From Verrucomicrobiaceae bacterium (GTDB lineage: Bacteria; Verrucomicrobiota; Verrucomicrobiia; Verrucomicrobiales; Verrucomicrobiaceae): DNA of 64,000 bases. Made by a program: the position numbers and the translations under genes. This document shows, piece by piece, positions 17,749 to 28,200 of the stretch. Numbering within the stretch: the first letter of the stretch is position 1; each line of letters begins with the position of its first letter. The DNA lies in the NCBI GenBank assembly GCA_024232965.1, contig JACKQF010000004.1, positions 434,001 through 498,000 of the forward strand, read 5' to 3'. A model generated the notes under the pieces. The model ran no database searches, was not told where the DNA came from, and was given only the letters and a program-made list of their open reading frames with translations.

Positions 17749-20364
17749 TTATGGCACGCGAATCAGGCGCGTGCTGCGGTCGCTGAAGGTGGCGCGCAGC
17801 AGCACCGAACCATCCGGGCCAACGACAGAGCCGAGGCCTTTGTGACCCACGCCTGTGGCGTCCACGGTGCTGTTGTTGGGGAAAGCAAGACTGGTCAGCT
17901 TGGTGGTTCCCGCAAACCCGTTGGCAATGATCTGACCCTTCCGCAAAACCAGCGCGGGTCGGCGCAGGCTGGATTCATCGACCAACGAGGGTGAACCGGC
18001 ATTTACATCGCCACGCAGGACCACCAGATTTTTCGCACTGGGGACACCGGTGAGCGTCGCCAGAACAGCGAAATGGCCAGAAAGGTTGCTAACTTCGACA
18101 CGCTGGATCGTGCCAAGCCGTCCACCATCGGTGCCGGAGACGGGATTGCCCTTCTGAAGGATTCTGCTGAAGCTGCCGTCCTCTTGATACAGGTAAAGCG
18201 CCGCATTATTCGCAGCCGTAATGCCGGGTCCTTTCAGCGTCACCTGGGCCAGCAAGCGGTTTCCTATGGGCCACACGCGAATGATTCGCCCAATGATCGA
18301 GCCGCCCTTTTGAAAGGTCGTGGCAAGTCCCGTTCCCCGATCAAAGAGGATCACCTCATTGTTGGCGGCCGAGATGCCCGCGCCCTTCACAGTGACGCGA
18401 AGGCACATATTTGCGGACGAACCCCCTTCGCCCAGGAACTGGGAATACTTGAAACCGCTACCTCCAGGTATCGGCGAATCACTCACATATAAGTAATCCA
18501 ATCCACTCGCGGGCTCCTTGCGAAACAGTCCCCTCAGATTGATTTTGGGATCGCTCGTGCTGGTGACAGCAGCCGAAAAGAGATACGCATCTGAGTGAAA
18601 GGAAACTCTGGGGGCGATTTGCGCGATCCGGAAATCCATTCCGAGGTCGGTATCCTCGCGCACGACTTGAATATTGACGCCTGCGTGGGACTGAAGAGCA
18701 ATCAAGGAGTCGTTGTTGAGTGTCGTGGTTCCCGGCGCAAGCTTGGCATCGAGACGGACAGCCACGCGACTTGCCGAATTGCTCTGAGTTGCCTGGAAGA
18801 CCTTTGCTGTCGTGATGGAGGGAAGACCAAACAAGGGAGTTCCGGTGCGGACGACGGTGCTTATCGCAGTTCCATTGTCAGCGAAGACACAGGTGTTGTT
18901 CGTTGGATTGATAGTTGGTCCGGTCAGGGTGCAGGGGAAAATGGTGTAGACCGAGTCATTCGAGATCGGAGCCCCCGCATTGCCGAACAACGTCGCTCCC
19001 AAGTAGGATTGACGACTTTTCACGACGCTGTCGAAGTAACCCTTGTGCCCGACTTCGGAGTAAATGCCCGTATCTTTGCCGCCATTCGAACCGGGTCCTG
19101 AGAGCGTTGACCGCGTTATCGCGTAGCTCTGAGTGCCGAGCACAGCGTCACCCATGTTGTTGAGTGCAACCCCAGCAAAACCTGGAGCGGGGTCGCCCTT
19201 GGTGGCGAGAGTGACAAATCCTGCGGCTTGTGGCAAGGGTTGGATCAGATAGGCCACGCCAGCATCCGTGCCCAGCATGTCGTCATCCATGGCACCGACG
19301 AGCAGGCGATTGCCGGAAAGAGCCAAGGCGGAGTGGGGAACGTTCGTGGCTAGGTCTTGGGGCGTGATGATCGCCAGTGTGGAGGAGCTCGCAACATCAT
19401 GCACAATCAAGCTCGTGCCTGCGACCCCCACTTCAGCAGAGGTCACCAAGGTGGAGCCTTCCATCGCCATCAAGCGTCCGAGTTTGCGGTTCGCACCCGG
19501 CGTAGGATCGACTGGACGCACAGTCATCACCTTGTTGGGAAAACTGATACCGTGAATGGAGCCGCCGTCGGTGTAGGCGATGTCATTCAGCGGGCAAGAG
19601 GCGAGAATGTTGTAACCTGACCCAACAATGGTAGGGGCAAAGGTTGTGCTCGAAGAAATCCCACTGGGACTGACAGAAGTTTGGTACGTGAAGCGATTGA
19701 AGAAATACAACTCATAGATGGAAGACACCACTATCTGATCGCCATAGGCATAGAGAGCTGAGCCCAAATACGAAAAAGACGGCGCGGAATCATCCTTCAG
19801 CACTCCCGTGATGGTAGGATCATACAATCCCTGCACCAACACTTTACCGCGACGATTGGTGGCCTCGGGTGCCGTCACAAAGAGAAGATCACCGTGGATC
19901 GCAACGCTTTGTCCGAAGAAGTCGTATGGATCGAAAGCATTGATTTTTCGCAGTTGTTTACCGGTTGTGACGTCAAAAAGGTAGGCCGCACCGAGTCCAA
20001 GGTTCATGCGGCGATTGGCGCCGACCAAAAGGAATTTACCCTGGATCGCCACGCTAGAACCAAATCCGTCGCCATCGATTCCATCGGCGGGTTTGATCGT
20101 CCTGATGAAGGCACCGCTGGTTGCATTAAAAACGTGCACAGCTCCAGGTGCAGGTGCGCTGGGGTCGCTGGCAGGCTCGCCGACGACCGCATAAGCCCCC
20201 GATATCGCCGCAGACGCCCCGAACTGACGTTTGGCCAGTGGAGACACGCTCCGGCTGGTGAGTTTGATTACCTTTGTTCCAGGCACCGCCGCATGAGTGT
20301 GGCTGGTCGTTTGTGCGACGATGCTCAGGATAATGGAGATGATGGCGCGTTTGGTTCTGTTCAT
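17749..20364 (-). CDS. Exported FG-GAP repeat protein, paralogue 1
   Basis: A protein of 871 residues from the ATG at 20364, with a hydrophobic export signal (KRAIISIILSIVAQTT). The N-terminal half has FG-GAP beta-propeller units: DGFGSSVAIQGKFLLVGA, FFGQSVAIHGDLLFV and further VHDVASSS-type strands, each with the F-G-x-S-V-A core. The C-terminal half is a different beta-rich region with repeated Ala-Ala-Asn-Asn motifs (GAGISAANNEVILFD, GPGITAANNAALYLYQ), similar to DUF7453-type repeats. The neighbouring gene is a full-length paralogue. An extracellular adhesion or carbohydrate-binding role is inferred. Palindrome copy D lies 76 nt upstream. Confidence 0.72.
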   Translation of the reverse strand: MNRTKRAIISIILSIVAQTTSHTHAAVPGTKVIKLTSRSVSPLAKRQFGASAAISGAYAVVGEPASDPSAPAPGAVHVFNATSGAFIRTIKPADGIDGDGFGSSVAIQGKFLLVGANRRMNLGLGAAYLFDVTTGKQLRKINAFDPYDFFGQSVAIHGDLLFVTAPEATNRRGKVLVQGLYDPTITGVLKDDSAPSFSYLGSALYAYGDQIVVSSIYELYFFNRFTYQTSVSPSGISSSTTFAPTIVGSGYNILASCPLNDIAYTDGGSIHGISFPNKVMTVRPVDPTPGANRKLGRLMAMEGSTLVTSAEVGVAGTSLIVHDVASSSTLAIITPQDLATNVPHSALALSGNRLLVGAMDDDMLGTDAGVAYLIQPLPQAAGFVTLATKGDPAPGFAGVALNNMGDAVLGTQSYAITRSTLSGPGSNGGKDTGIYSEVGHKGYFDSVVKSRQSYLGATLFGNAGAPISNDSVYTIFPCTLTGPTINPTNNTCVFADNGTAISTVVRTGTPLFGLPSITTAKVFQATQSNSASRVAVRLDAKLAPGTTTLNNDSLIALQSHAGVNIQVVREDTDLGMDFRIAQIAPRVSFHSDAYLFSAAVTSTSDPKINLRGLFRKEPASGLDYLYVSDSPIPGGSGFKYSQFLGEGGSSANMCLRVTVKGAGISAANNEVILFDRGTGLATTFQKGGSIIGRIIRVWPIGNRLLAQVTLKGPGITAANNAALYLYQEDGSFSRILQKGNPVSGTDGGRLGTIQRVEVSNLSGHFAVLATLTGVPSAKNLVVLRGDVNAGSPSLVDESSLRRPALVLRKGQIIANGFAGTTKLTSLAFPNNSTVDATGVGHKGLGSVVGPDGSVLLRATFSDRSTRLIRVP

Positions 20365-20439
20365 GGTTAGATCGGAAATCGGATGTTTGCAGTGCACTGA
20401 CTGTCGTTGTTATTGTGTGTCGGTTTCCGTGCCCGCGAA

Positions 20440-20471
20440 ATTGGACGGAGGTTCTAGAACTTTCGTCCAAT
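20440..20471. repeat. 32-bp intergenic palindrome, copy D (near-perfect)
   Basis: The most symmetric copy. The left arm ATTGGACGGAGGTTCT and the right arm AGAACTTTCGTCCAAT form an inverted repeat with 14 of 16 positions matching; the two mismatches would be G-T pairs in RNA. It is 76 nt upstream of the FG-GAP gene start at 20364 and 131 nt from the nearest upstream stop. Confidence 0.9.
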
Positions 20472-20601
20472 GCCCTCCGCCCCCACTTTCAGTCAGCAGA
20501 GGCACGTTCTGCCGCTGCGAACCCAGAGAAACACCTGCCCTCGTGTCCATGAAGTCCCGTCCTGCGGGTCAAGAGGCGAACGCCGGACCAGATCAGAAAC
20601 G

Positions 20602-23223
20602 CTAGGGTTGGTTGACGATTTGAACGCTGCCACCAGTGAGGGCCAGTTTCAGCAAAGTCCCCGCATCGCTCACCACGCTAGGCAGACCTTTGCCGCCGAC
20701 TCCCGTGGCGTCTTGCGTGAGACTGTTGGCAAACGCGATGCTGGTGATCGCCACCTTGCCTCCCAACGGCGAAGTGACGACGCTTCCCTTCCGCAGCATC
20801 AGTTCGGGTGTGCGCATGATTTGCGCGATGGAGACACTACCCTTGCCGACATTGCCGCGTAGCAGCGCCTGGTTTCTGGTGGCTGAAGATCCCACAAGCG
20901 GCACGAGAATGCGATATTCCCAGCCAACTCCCGCGACTTCGACGCGCTGAAAAGCACCGGCGCGGAGCCCGTCGCACTCGGGCACGATATCACCTTCGCG
21001 GAAGAGTTTCAGAAAACTGCCATCTTCTTGGTAGAGGATGATCGCTTCATCGTTCTTTGAGGTCACGCCTGCTCCGCGGAGCTGCGCGCGGATGATCATG
21101 CGACCTGTCATTGGCCAAGCGTGGAGGAACCGACTCCACACAAGACCCGGCAGCCCTGTGATGGGATCTCCGGTGCGTGCGATGAGTTTGAGTGCGACTC
21201 CGTCGTGCAGCCAAATTCCCTGATTGTTCGTGGCATTCACCCCTGCCCCAGAAAGTGTCGCACGGAAGTGGACTCGTGAGGAGGCATTGACAGTCTCGCC
21301 GACGAAGCTACTGAAAAGTGCGCCACCCGCTCCTGGTGCCGGTTGCCCTTTCACAGCTGCGGCCATGGCGTCATTGCCCAGGGATTTTGTGAAGATGGCC
21401 TGATTGCCGCCAGTCGATCCAACGATGGCTGCCGTGAATGCACTGATGGATGACTGCAGCGCGTAACGCGGGGCGAATTGACCATAGGTGACACCACTCA
21501 TCCCCATGACGGGACTGCCTTCTCTCTCCGTGCCAATGGTGGTGCCCGTGGATGAATTCACGATGAGAATGCCGCTGTCGCTCTTGCTGGAGACGGGGCT
21601 GGAGCCACTGCGCAGAGTGACGGAGGTGCCAACTTGTGAACTGCCACCTTGAACGACTTGCGAGAAGCTGCCGAGTCGGGTGCCATTCATCGAGGTGACG
21701 GAGGTGATGTTCTGCCCCGTGCGCAAGACCTGAGCGGTGTCTGTGCCGTTATCACGGAACAGCGCGCGATTGTTGGTCCCATTGATGCCACTGCCAGTAA
21801 GTGTGGCTTGCATGATCGCAACGTTGCTACCGACATTCACACTCCTGGGGCTGGCAATCTTGACGCCAGAGCCAAGGTCATCACGGCTTTTCAAGGAAAG
21901 TTCCAGCAGGTTCCCGGTCGCTCGATCACTCCAAACGCCAAAGTCCTTGCCCGAATTGGAGCCAATCCCCGCCAGACTGCTGCCGAGCACCATCTGGCCG
22001 CTGCTGTTAATGGCGGCCTCCTGAAGGCCTTTGAAACTGATGCCTGCAGCTCCTGGCGCACTATCGCCCACCGCAGCAATTGATGTGCCAGAGAGGGGCT
22101 CGGGGAGTGTTTGAACGATGCAAGCCATCCCCGCCCGATTTGCCAGTGTGTCGTTGGCAGAGTCGGCAAGAAGCAATCGATTCGCCGCAAGACCACGCAC
22201 CTCAGCGTACTCTCCGGCTTCGTTTTTGGGAATCACAAGCAAGGGGACGCGTCGCGCGACATCACCGATGACCGTGTCCTGCTCTGCGGTGACAGCGATG
22301 AGGTTGCCCTGCTGTGCTATCGCATAGCCAAAATAGCGCCCAATGGCAGAATTGGGGTCGAAGTTAATATCCTCAGCCTCAATGGTGCCATCCAGGTTCA
22401 CGGCATACAGCGCCCCTGCATTGGACACACCACCGACGGCTCGCCCAGAGGCCGCAACATACATCCGCTTGCCGCTCCCGGTGATCAGCTCACCAAAATC
22501 ATCGTCAGGTGCCAACGAGCTCGGCATGACCTTACCAAGGTACTGCCCGTTGCTCAGATCCCAGCGGTAAATGGCCCCTTTTCCTCCATGGCGAGGGGCA
22601 CCAATGGCCAGCAGGTTTCCATGGCAATAGACGCCGTTGCCGAAGCTGTCCCCAGCCATGCCGTCAGGTGCGGTCAAGGTCACGAGGCTGCCAGTCGCGA
22701 TGTCAAACACATACGCCGCACCTTTCGCCGACGCATTGTTGGGGTCGGTGCAGATCGCATGCGTCGCGGTAAGGAAGACGGATCGGGCAAAGATATTCTC
22801 CGCCAGCACTGCGGGCGGAACATACTTGGCCAACTGCTTCCCGGTGTTGAGGTCGAAGAGGTAAGCAGCATTGGCCTCGCCGAATGAGGTGGCACCAACG
22901 AGCACCCGCGAACCAAAGGCAGCGACACTGGAACCAAATATGCTCCCAGCCGCGGCATCGTTCGCCCGCAGAGATCGCAAGAAATTTCCAGTAGCAGCGT
23001 CATACACGTGAGCGGCTCCGTCAGCACCTGGTTCACAGAGGATCGCGTGGCGATCGGTCAGCGCACCAGAGTCGCCAAAGAAGCGACTCGGCCCCGGGAT
23101 TGGGCTATAGATTTTGGTGATCTTCAATCCAGGCAGCGCAGCGCCACCGGAAGACGGGAACAGGAGCGTTGCAATTGCGAGCGCGGCGAAGTGGATTCGT
23201 TGGGAGATGATAAGCCGTTTCAT
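20602..23223 (-). CDS. Exported FG-GAP repeat protein, paralogue 2
   Basis: A protein of 873 residues from the ATG at 23223, with an export signal (FAALAIATLLFPSSGGAALP). Same architecture as the gene at 17749: N-terminal FG-GAP units (GSIFGSSVAAFGSRVLVGA, AGDSFGNGVYCHGNLLAIG) and a C-terminal region with GTNNRALFRDNGTD and GVNATNNQGIWLHD repeats. Both proteins end with a segment GVGGKGLPSVV or GVGHKGLGSVV. The pair arose by duplication. Palindrome copy E lies 64 nt upstream. Function unknown; extracellular location inferred. Confidence 0.72.
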   Translation of the reverse strand: MKRLIISQRIHFAALAIATLLFPSSGGAALPGLKITKIYSPIPGPSRFFGDSGALTDRHAILCEPGADGAAHVYDAATGNFLRSLRANDAAAGSIFGSSVAAFGSRVLVGATSFGEANAAYLFDLNTGKQLAKYVPPAVLAENIFARSVFLTATHAICTDPNNASAKGAAYVFDIATGSLVTLTAPDGMAGDSFGNGVYCHGNLLAIGAPRHGGKGAIYRWDLSNGQYLGKVMPSSLAPDDDFGELITGSGKRMYVAASGRAVGGVSNAGALYAVNLDGTIEAEDINFDPNSAIGRYFGYAIAQQGNLIAVTAEQDTVIGDVARRVPLLVIPKNEAGEYAEVRGLAANRLLLADSANDTLANRAGMACIVQTLPEPLSGTSIAAVGDSAPGAAGISFKGLQEAAINSSGQMVLGSSLAGIGSNSGKDFGVWSDRATGNLLELSLKSRDDLGSGVKIASPRSVNVGSNVAIMQATLTGSGINGTNNRALFRDNGTDTAQVLRTGQNITSVTSMNGTRLGSFSQVVQGGSSQVGTSVTLRSGSSPVSSKSDSGILIVNSSTGTTIGTEREGSPVMGMSGVTYGQFAPRYALQSSISAFTAAIVGSTGGNQAIFTKSLGNDAMAAAVKGQPAPGAGGALFSSFVGETVNASSRVHFRATLSGAGVNATNNQGIWLHDGVALKLIARTGDPITGLPGLVWSRFLHAWPMTGRMIIRAQLRGAGVTSKNDEAIILYQEDGSFLKLFREGDIVPECDGLRAGAFQRVEVAGVGWEYRILVPLVGSSATRNQALLRGNVGKGSVSIAQIMRTPELMLRKGSVVTSPLGGKVAITSIAFANSLTQDATGVGGKGLPSVVSDAGTLLKLALTGGSVQIVNQP

Positions 23224-23286
23224 GTGGAGTTGCGGGGTAAGATTGAGCTGACAACCCCACCATGGGATCACTTCCGCGGCCGCGAA

Positions 23287-23318
23287 ATTGGACGGAGGTT
23301 CTAGAACTTTCGTCCGAA
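23287..23318. repeat. 32-bp intergenic palindrome, copy E
   Basis: Identical to copy D over the first 29 positions (ATTGGACGGAGG, then the TTCTAGAA centre, up to TTCGTCC) and differing in the last three bases. It is 64 nt upstream of the FG-GAP gene start at 23223 and 21 nt after the stop of the gene at 23339. Confidence 0.9.
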
Positions 23319-23338
23319 GAAGGCGTCGCGAATCCGAT

Positions 23339-24463
23339 TTACCTGCGCGAGAGTTTCCCTGCTTCGCGCATCATCCAAAGGCTGCAATAAGCAGCGCCAA
23401 CACCCACCAAGCTGTATAAACCGAGCGTCGCATAGAAAAAGATCGGCTCTTGTTCACGAAAGATTGGACGTTGGAGTGAGGCCCTCTTGGTGGGCAACCA
23501 AGTCTGCCCCTGCTGAATGCCACTCAGCACCAGCCAGCCCATCCCGACGCTAAGCGCCCCCATGAGGAGGATGGCAGCGAACACAGCCAGCCACTGTTTC
23601 GCCGTTGGTTTTTCCTTACCCGCCGCATGCAATCGCGCCGGAGCATTCGCTTCGGGAATGGCGGAGGCAGTCCCGCCCCCTTGATATTCGTAGTCGGGCT
23701 CGCGGAATTCACTTTTGATGCGGTCGATGATCTCGTCGCGCCGCGACCTTGCCCACTCTGGATAGGACTGCCAGCTCTCGGGTGAGGCGAAGTAGATGAC
23801 GTGATGGGTCCGACCGATCAACATCTCGCCATCAATATCGAGACGCTGCCAGACTCCTGCGATCTGTTCTTCGTAATACATCATGTCCCTTCCACGATGA
23901 CCCGCCCGCCAATTCCGCGACACGGCATCGGTGGACCCAGCCGCTGAAGCTTTTGGGTCGGCCCTCTGGGAAGACAAGTAGATCCGAAATTCGCCCCGCA
24001 CCGCCTTGGTGTTCAGCCAGGCGATGGCTGCGACACAAAGGAGAACCATGGGGAGAGAAGTGGAGCGGGTCACTGGGTCGTTGACCGTCGTGGGGACCCC
24101 AGATGGCGACGGCGTTGGGGTGGACCGTCGTGGCACCTCGACCAACTCCCGCGGTTGAATCGCGAGAGTGATGAGCAGGATCGCAAGAGTGGAAAACCAC
24201 GCCCAGCGCCAACGTCTGAGCAATCCCAAACCGGTGACGAACAGCAAAGCAGGACCGAAGACCATCACGCAAGAATCCACGAAGGTTGCGTTTGCCGTGC
24301 CGTAGCTGCGCACCAGCAGCATGGCAGCAGTGATGAAACTGATCGGCAAACCCAATCCACCGACGATCATCGCCACCCAACCCAAAACGGTAACGCAGCG
24401 AGAACGTCGCAAAGGCAGGGGGAGCGGCGGAGGGACGGGTGGCGCAGGTTGGGAGGAATCCAT
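23339..24463 (-). CDS. Multi-helix membrane protein, unknown function
   Basis: A 374-residue protein with a Pro-rich N-terminus (PAPPVPPPLPLPL) followed by hydrophobic helices near residues 25-48, 62-80, 84-100 and 138-150. A soluble middle part (about 155-270) follows, containing MLIGRTHHVIYFASPESW. Two C-terminal helices lie at about 290-312 and 343-363. No family recognised. It starts 20 nt after the stop of the DUF3592-like gene and probably shares its promoter. Confidence 0.6.
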   Translation of the reverse strand: MDSSQPAPPVPPPLPLPLRRSRCVTVLGWVAMIVGGLGLPISFITAAMLLVRSYGTANATFVDSCVMVFGPALLFVTGLGLLRRWRWAWFSTLAILLITLAIQPRELVEVPRRSTPTPSPSGVPTTVNDPVTRSTSLPMVLLCVAAIAWLNTKAVRGEFRIYLSSQRADPKASAAGSTDAVSRNWRAGHRGRDMMYYEEQIAGVWQRLDIDGEMLIGRTHHVIYFASPESWQSYPEWARSRRDEIIDRIKSEFREPDYEYQGGGTASAIPEANAPARLHAAGKEKPTAKQWLAVFAAILLMGALSVGMGWLVLSGIQQGQTWLPTKRASLQRPIFREQEPIFFYATLGLYSLVGVGAAYCSLWMMREAGKLSRR

Positions 24464-24483
24464 CGGATTGATGACGGTTGAGG

Positions 24484-24972
24484 TCAGGCTGCTTGACGTG
24501 AACTATTCTTGAGAAAAAAGAATCCGATGGTTCCACAAACCATCACGAAAATGAACCCAATACCCATCGGCAGCCAGAGCTGCTTTGCGGAGTAGATCTT
24601 CGCAGTCTCGGGCTTGGAACTGAGGTAGATCATGGGATGCTCATCGCCCACCTTGGCTTCCGTGTTGAAGGTCGCGGTGGTCTTGACCAGCATCTCCCTT
24701 CCTTCTTTGGTGGTGAAACCCATGTGCATCAATGTGGTATGGCTACTCCGACTCACCGCTTTCTTGGGCCCGAAACCATCGCGCTCCCATTTCGACGAAG
24801 TGCTCGTCTGAATCACCTCAACCTTCTTCACAATGCCGGTCGTGTGCACGCCGAAGAGCGCCAGCGGGACATCCTTCATCGCAAGGGATACCGCACCAAG
24901 CAAAGCGAGGGCGAGGAGGCCAATTCCCAAGATTTTGCGGAAGACGAGGGCTTGGGATTTCGTGAAAGTCAT
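24484..24972 (-). CDS. DUF3592-like membrane protein
   Basis: The ATG at 24972 (MTFTKSQALVFRKILG) is preferred to the frame start at 25017. The protein has 162 residues: a first helix (about 15-36), an extracytoplasmic beta part with GIVKKVEVIQTSTSSKW and GFTTKEGREMLVKTTATFN, the end motif MIYLSSKPETAKIYS, and a second helix near the C-terminus. This is the usual DUF3592 layout. Palindrome copy F is 75 nt upstream of this start, in the region divergent to the sensor-kinase gene. Confidence 0.68.
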   Translation of the reverse strand: MTFTKSQALVFRKILGIGLLALALLGAVSLAMKDVPLALFGVHTTGIVKKVEVIQTSTSSKWERDGFGPKKAVSRSSHTTLMHMGFTTKEGREMLVKTTATFNTEAKVGDEHPMIYLSSKPETAKIYSAKQLWLPMGIGFIFVMVCGTIGFFFLKNSSRQAA

Positions 24973-25046
24973 AGGGCGGGACGATGTGAGTGTTAGTGGA
25001 GATGACGCTGAAAACATGCATGATGCAGAGCGGCGGAGGGTCCGCT

Positions 25047-25078
25047 ATTGGACGAAGGTTCTACGACTGCGGTAGACC
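25047..25078. repeat. 32-bp intergenic palindrome, copy F
   Basis: Begins ATTGGACGAAGGTTCTACGA; the last 12 bases (CTGCGGTAGACC) have drifted from the consensus. It lies between divergent genes, 75 nt upstream of the DUF3592-like gene start at 24972, with no upstream gene end nearby. Confidence 0.75.
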
Positions 25079-25150
25079 TCGAAAACTGAATGGGACTGCG
25101 CTTTGGGGCGGTCTATGCGGGAGAAAGCAGATTCGCTGCCCGCTGCCGAT

Positions 25151-25168
25151 ACTGGACTTTCGTCGGAT
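25151..25168. repeat. Short (18-bp) form of the palindrome, copy G
   Basis: The sequence ACTGGACTTTCGTCGGAT equals the outer parts of the 32-bp element joined directly, with the central 14 bases absent. It ends 39 nt upstream of the sensor-kinase ATG at 25207. Confidence 0.65.
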
Positions 25169-25206
25169 ACCAGACAGAATCTCTCTGAGCTATTCTCCCG
25201 AAATTG

Positions 25207-28200
25207 ATGCCACGCTCCCTCCTCATCTTTCTCACGCTATTGCACTGTCTCCAAGCCACCAGGGTGGACGGGCAAGAGACACCTCTGGCGAGGGTTGCAG
25301 ATGTGATGCAGATCCAACCGTTCGATGCGATGGGTAGCCGACCACGTGCGGTGCGAATCAGCGGGGTCGTGCTGGCAGTGAATGCCAGCAAGAGCGCCTT
25401 CTATTTCCACGACGGAACGGGCGGAATCGGTGTTCAGCTGACACCACAGGTGGAAGCTCCGGTCACGGGACAATCCGTTCTGATTGACGGCAGAGTCGTG
25501 CTCTACCGGATCGCAGGCTTTTCGCACACTCGCATTCAGGCCAATTCCCTGGCACCTGCGGCGAAGGTGAACGCGCCGACGGCAACGAACATTGACGTCC
25601 AGACCTTGAACCAATTTACCCACTACGATCAGTGGGTCAGCACCGAAGGGTACGTGATGGATTGGAAATTTCGAGATCCAACGCTCTCGATCACGTTGAT
25701 TGACTCTGTGGAATCTACGACTGCGACGGTTCAGATTTCAAATCCATCGGAACTCCCAGACAATTTCATCGGTGCCAAAGTGCGACTGACGGGTATCAAC
25801 ACCGGAGACCACACCCGCACCAATGCAATGCTCCTCCCAAGTCTCAATCAAGTGGAAATCTTGGAGCCAGGGTATCCTTCTGTCTTTGAGGCACCTAAGG
25901 CCTCGATCACGGAAGTCTCAAATCGACAGTTGGTGCCGGGCAAGCGGCACAAGGTGCAAGGGGTCGTCGCCGCGACGAGCGGGAGTGATCTTCTTTACCT
26001 CAAAGGGGAAGCGGGTACCCTGCTCTGCAGGATCGCCAAACGCTCAACGGACTCTAGCCCGGGTGTCATCTATGCCGAATCTCGAACGCCGACCAAATGG
26101 TCTCCCGGAGACAAGGTTGAGGTAGTCGGCTCGCAAATGGAAGCTTCCGAGAGCGTTGCCGAAGGCACGAACTTCAGCCACTGCATCGTCAAGTTGATTG
26201 CCAAGGGAGAACCACCCACCCCTGATGCCATCGATATCGAGCGGATCTCAAAGCTTCGCGATGGTGACCGATGGGTCGTGCTGGAGGCGGTCGTCAACTC
26301 TTGGTCACGAATGGGCGACGGTGCGCAATTCGGTGTGAACGACACGACGGGGTCGCTGATAGTCGCCGTCAGGAATTGGCAAGAAAACGGCCCGCCCCAG
26401 AACCTGTTTGGCGCACGGATGCGATTCACCGGTATTGCGAGGACGAACACTTCAGAGGGGGTGAGTGCGAAGTTTGAATCGCCCAATGACTCCTTTGTAT
26501 CCGTCATCGCCCCCGGCGCTGCGGATGCCTTCGACGCCCCTTTGGCCACGGCGGAGAACGTCAAACTGCGTGCGGTGCCTGCGATCGGTAGGGTGAAGGT
26601 TAGAGGCGTGATCGTAGGGAGAGTCGGAGACAATCTCTACATCCGAGAGGGCCTATCAGCCATTCGCATTCAATTGCAATCCCCACCCAGCGGTCCTCCA
26701 GAAGGCGCGAATGACCTGGGCAAAGGCGATGAAGTCGAAGTGGTGGGCACCCCCATGCTCGGAAGGCCTGAGAGCGAATACGAGGCCTACGATCTCGTCA
26801 ACGCACAGGTAAAAAAGGTTGGCCATCAGGGTTTGGTCGAGCCGGTCGAAGCCACCCTACCCGACCTCGCCACCGGAGCCCACGATTCGGACATTGTGCT
26901 CACCCGCGGTCGACTGATCTCCGAACAGCAGCTCCCCCAAGCCGACGGCGAATGGCGGTCGACAATGACGATTGAATCCAGTGGCACACGCATGCTTGTC
27001 ATTTACGGAGGGCATACGCATGGAGCGTTCGACATCCTCAAGGTCGACGATGAGATCACCGTCAAAGGGTTGGTGAACAAGGCAACCTCCAAGCAACCTC
27101 AGAGTCTCTGGGTCGAGGCACCTGGAGATGTCAAGTCGCTGGGAATGTCGCCCGTTGTGCGTGCTCGGCAGTTGTGGCTGTGGGGGGGAATCATCTCAGC
27201 GGCCTTTATCTTGCTAGCAGGTTGGGTCCTTTTATTGCTACGCAGTCAGCGCATCCAAAAAGCAGCAGCACAAGAACTCAAGGTGGCGGCAGAGGCCACC
27301 CGGGCCAGCGAGCTGCGGTGGAAACTGCTCTTCGAACAAAGCCCCCTCAGCGTGCAAATTTTTTCCCCAGACGGACAGGCGATTCGTTTTAACAAAGCGT
27401 GGAGCAATCTGTTTCGCCTCAGCGATGAGGCGGGTTATGCGTTCAACGTGCTGAAAGATCCCGATTTGAATGCCTCGGGCGCCGTGAATCTCATCCGCAA
27501 AGCCTTTGAAGGCGAGGTCGTCGACGTCCCTCCCGTTCCGTTTCCAGTCAACACGGATCCCCCAGAGGTGCGCTGGATCGGGGGCGTTTTGTATCCGGTC
27601 AAAAACGACGAAGGCAGAGTGCTAGAAGTGGTCACCGTTCACAATGACATCACCGAAACGAAGCGTGCCGAAGAGGCGATGCAGTCTCTGAATCAGACAC
27701 TTGAGAAACGCGTGCAGGAACGAACGATGCAACTTGAGGAGGCCCGCGCTGAGATCGCCAAATCGTTGGATCACGAACGCGAATTGGGAGAACTCAAATC
27801 CCGATTTGTTTCTATGGTCAGTCATGAATTCCGCACGCCGTTAGGTGTCACGATGTCTGCGGTGGAAATCATGCGTCACTATGATGACCGACTCCCGCCG
27901 GAGAAACGCCGGGAACTGTGCAATGAGATTCACGAAGCGACCCGTGGCATGGCAGATCTGATGGAACAGGTGCTCGTCCTCGGACGCGCCGAGGCAGGGC
28001 GATTGGCTTTCCGGCCCAAACCCATCGATTTCCATCCCTTCATCGGGAAGATCATTGACGACACACTGTCCGCAACGAATCGACGGTGCCCCATTCGTTA
28101 TGAGTTCAGCGGGAACTTCCAAGATGCCCGGGGTGACGAGTCACTCCTGCGTCACATCTTGGGCAATCTGATTGGCAACGCCGTAAAATATTCACCCGCA

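Noticed and set aside
12317..23318. The 32-bp palindromes as rho-independent terminators
   Set aside because: Four copies lie 10-21 nt past a stop codon, but no T-run follows any of them, and copies F, G and H lie in divergent regions with no gene end nearby.
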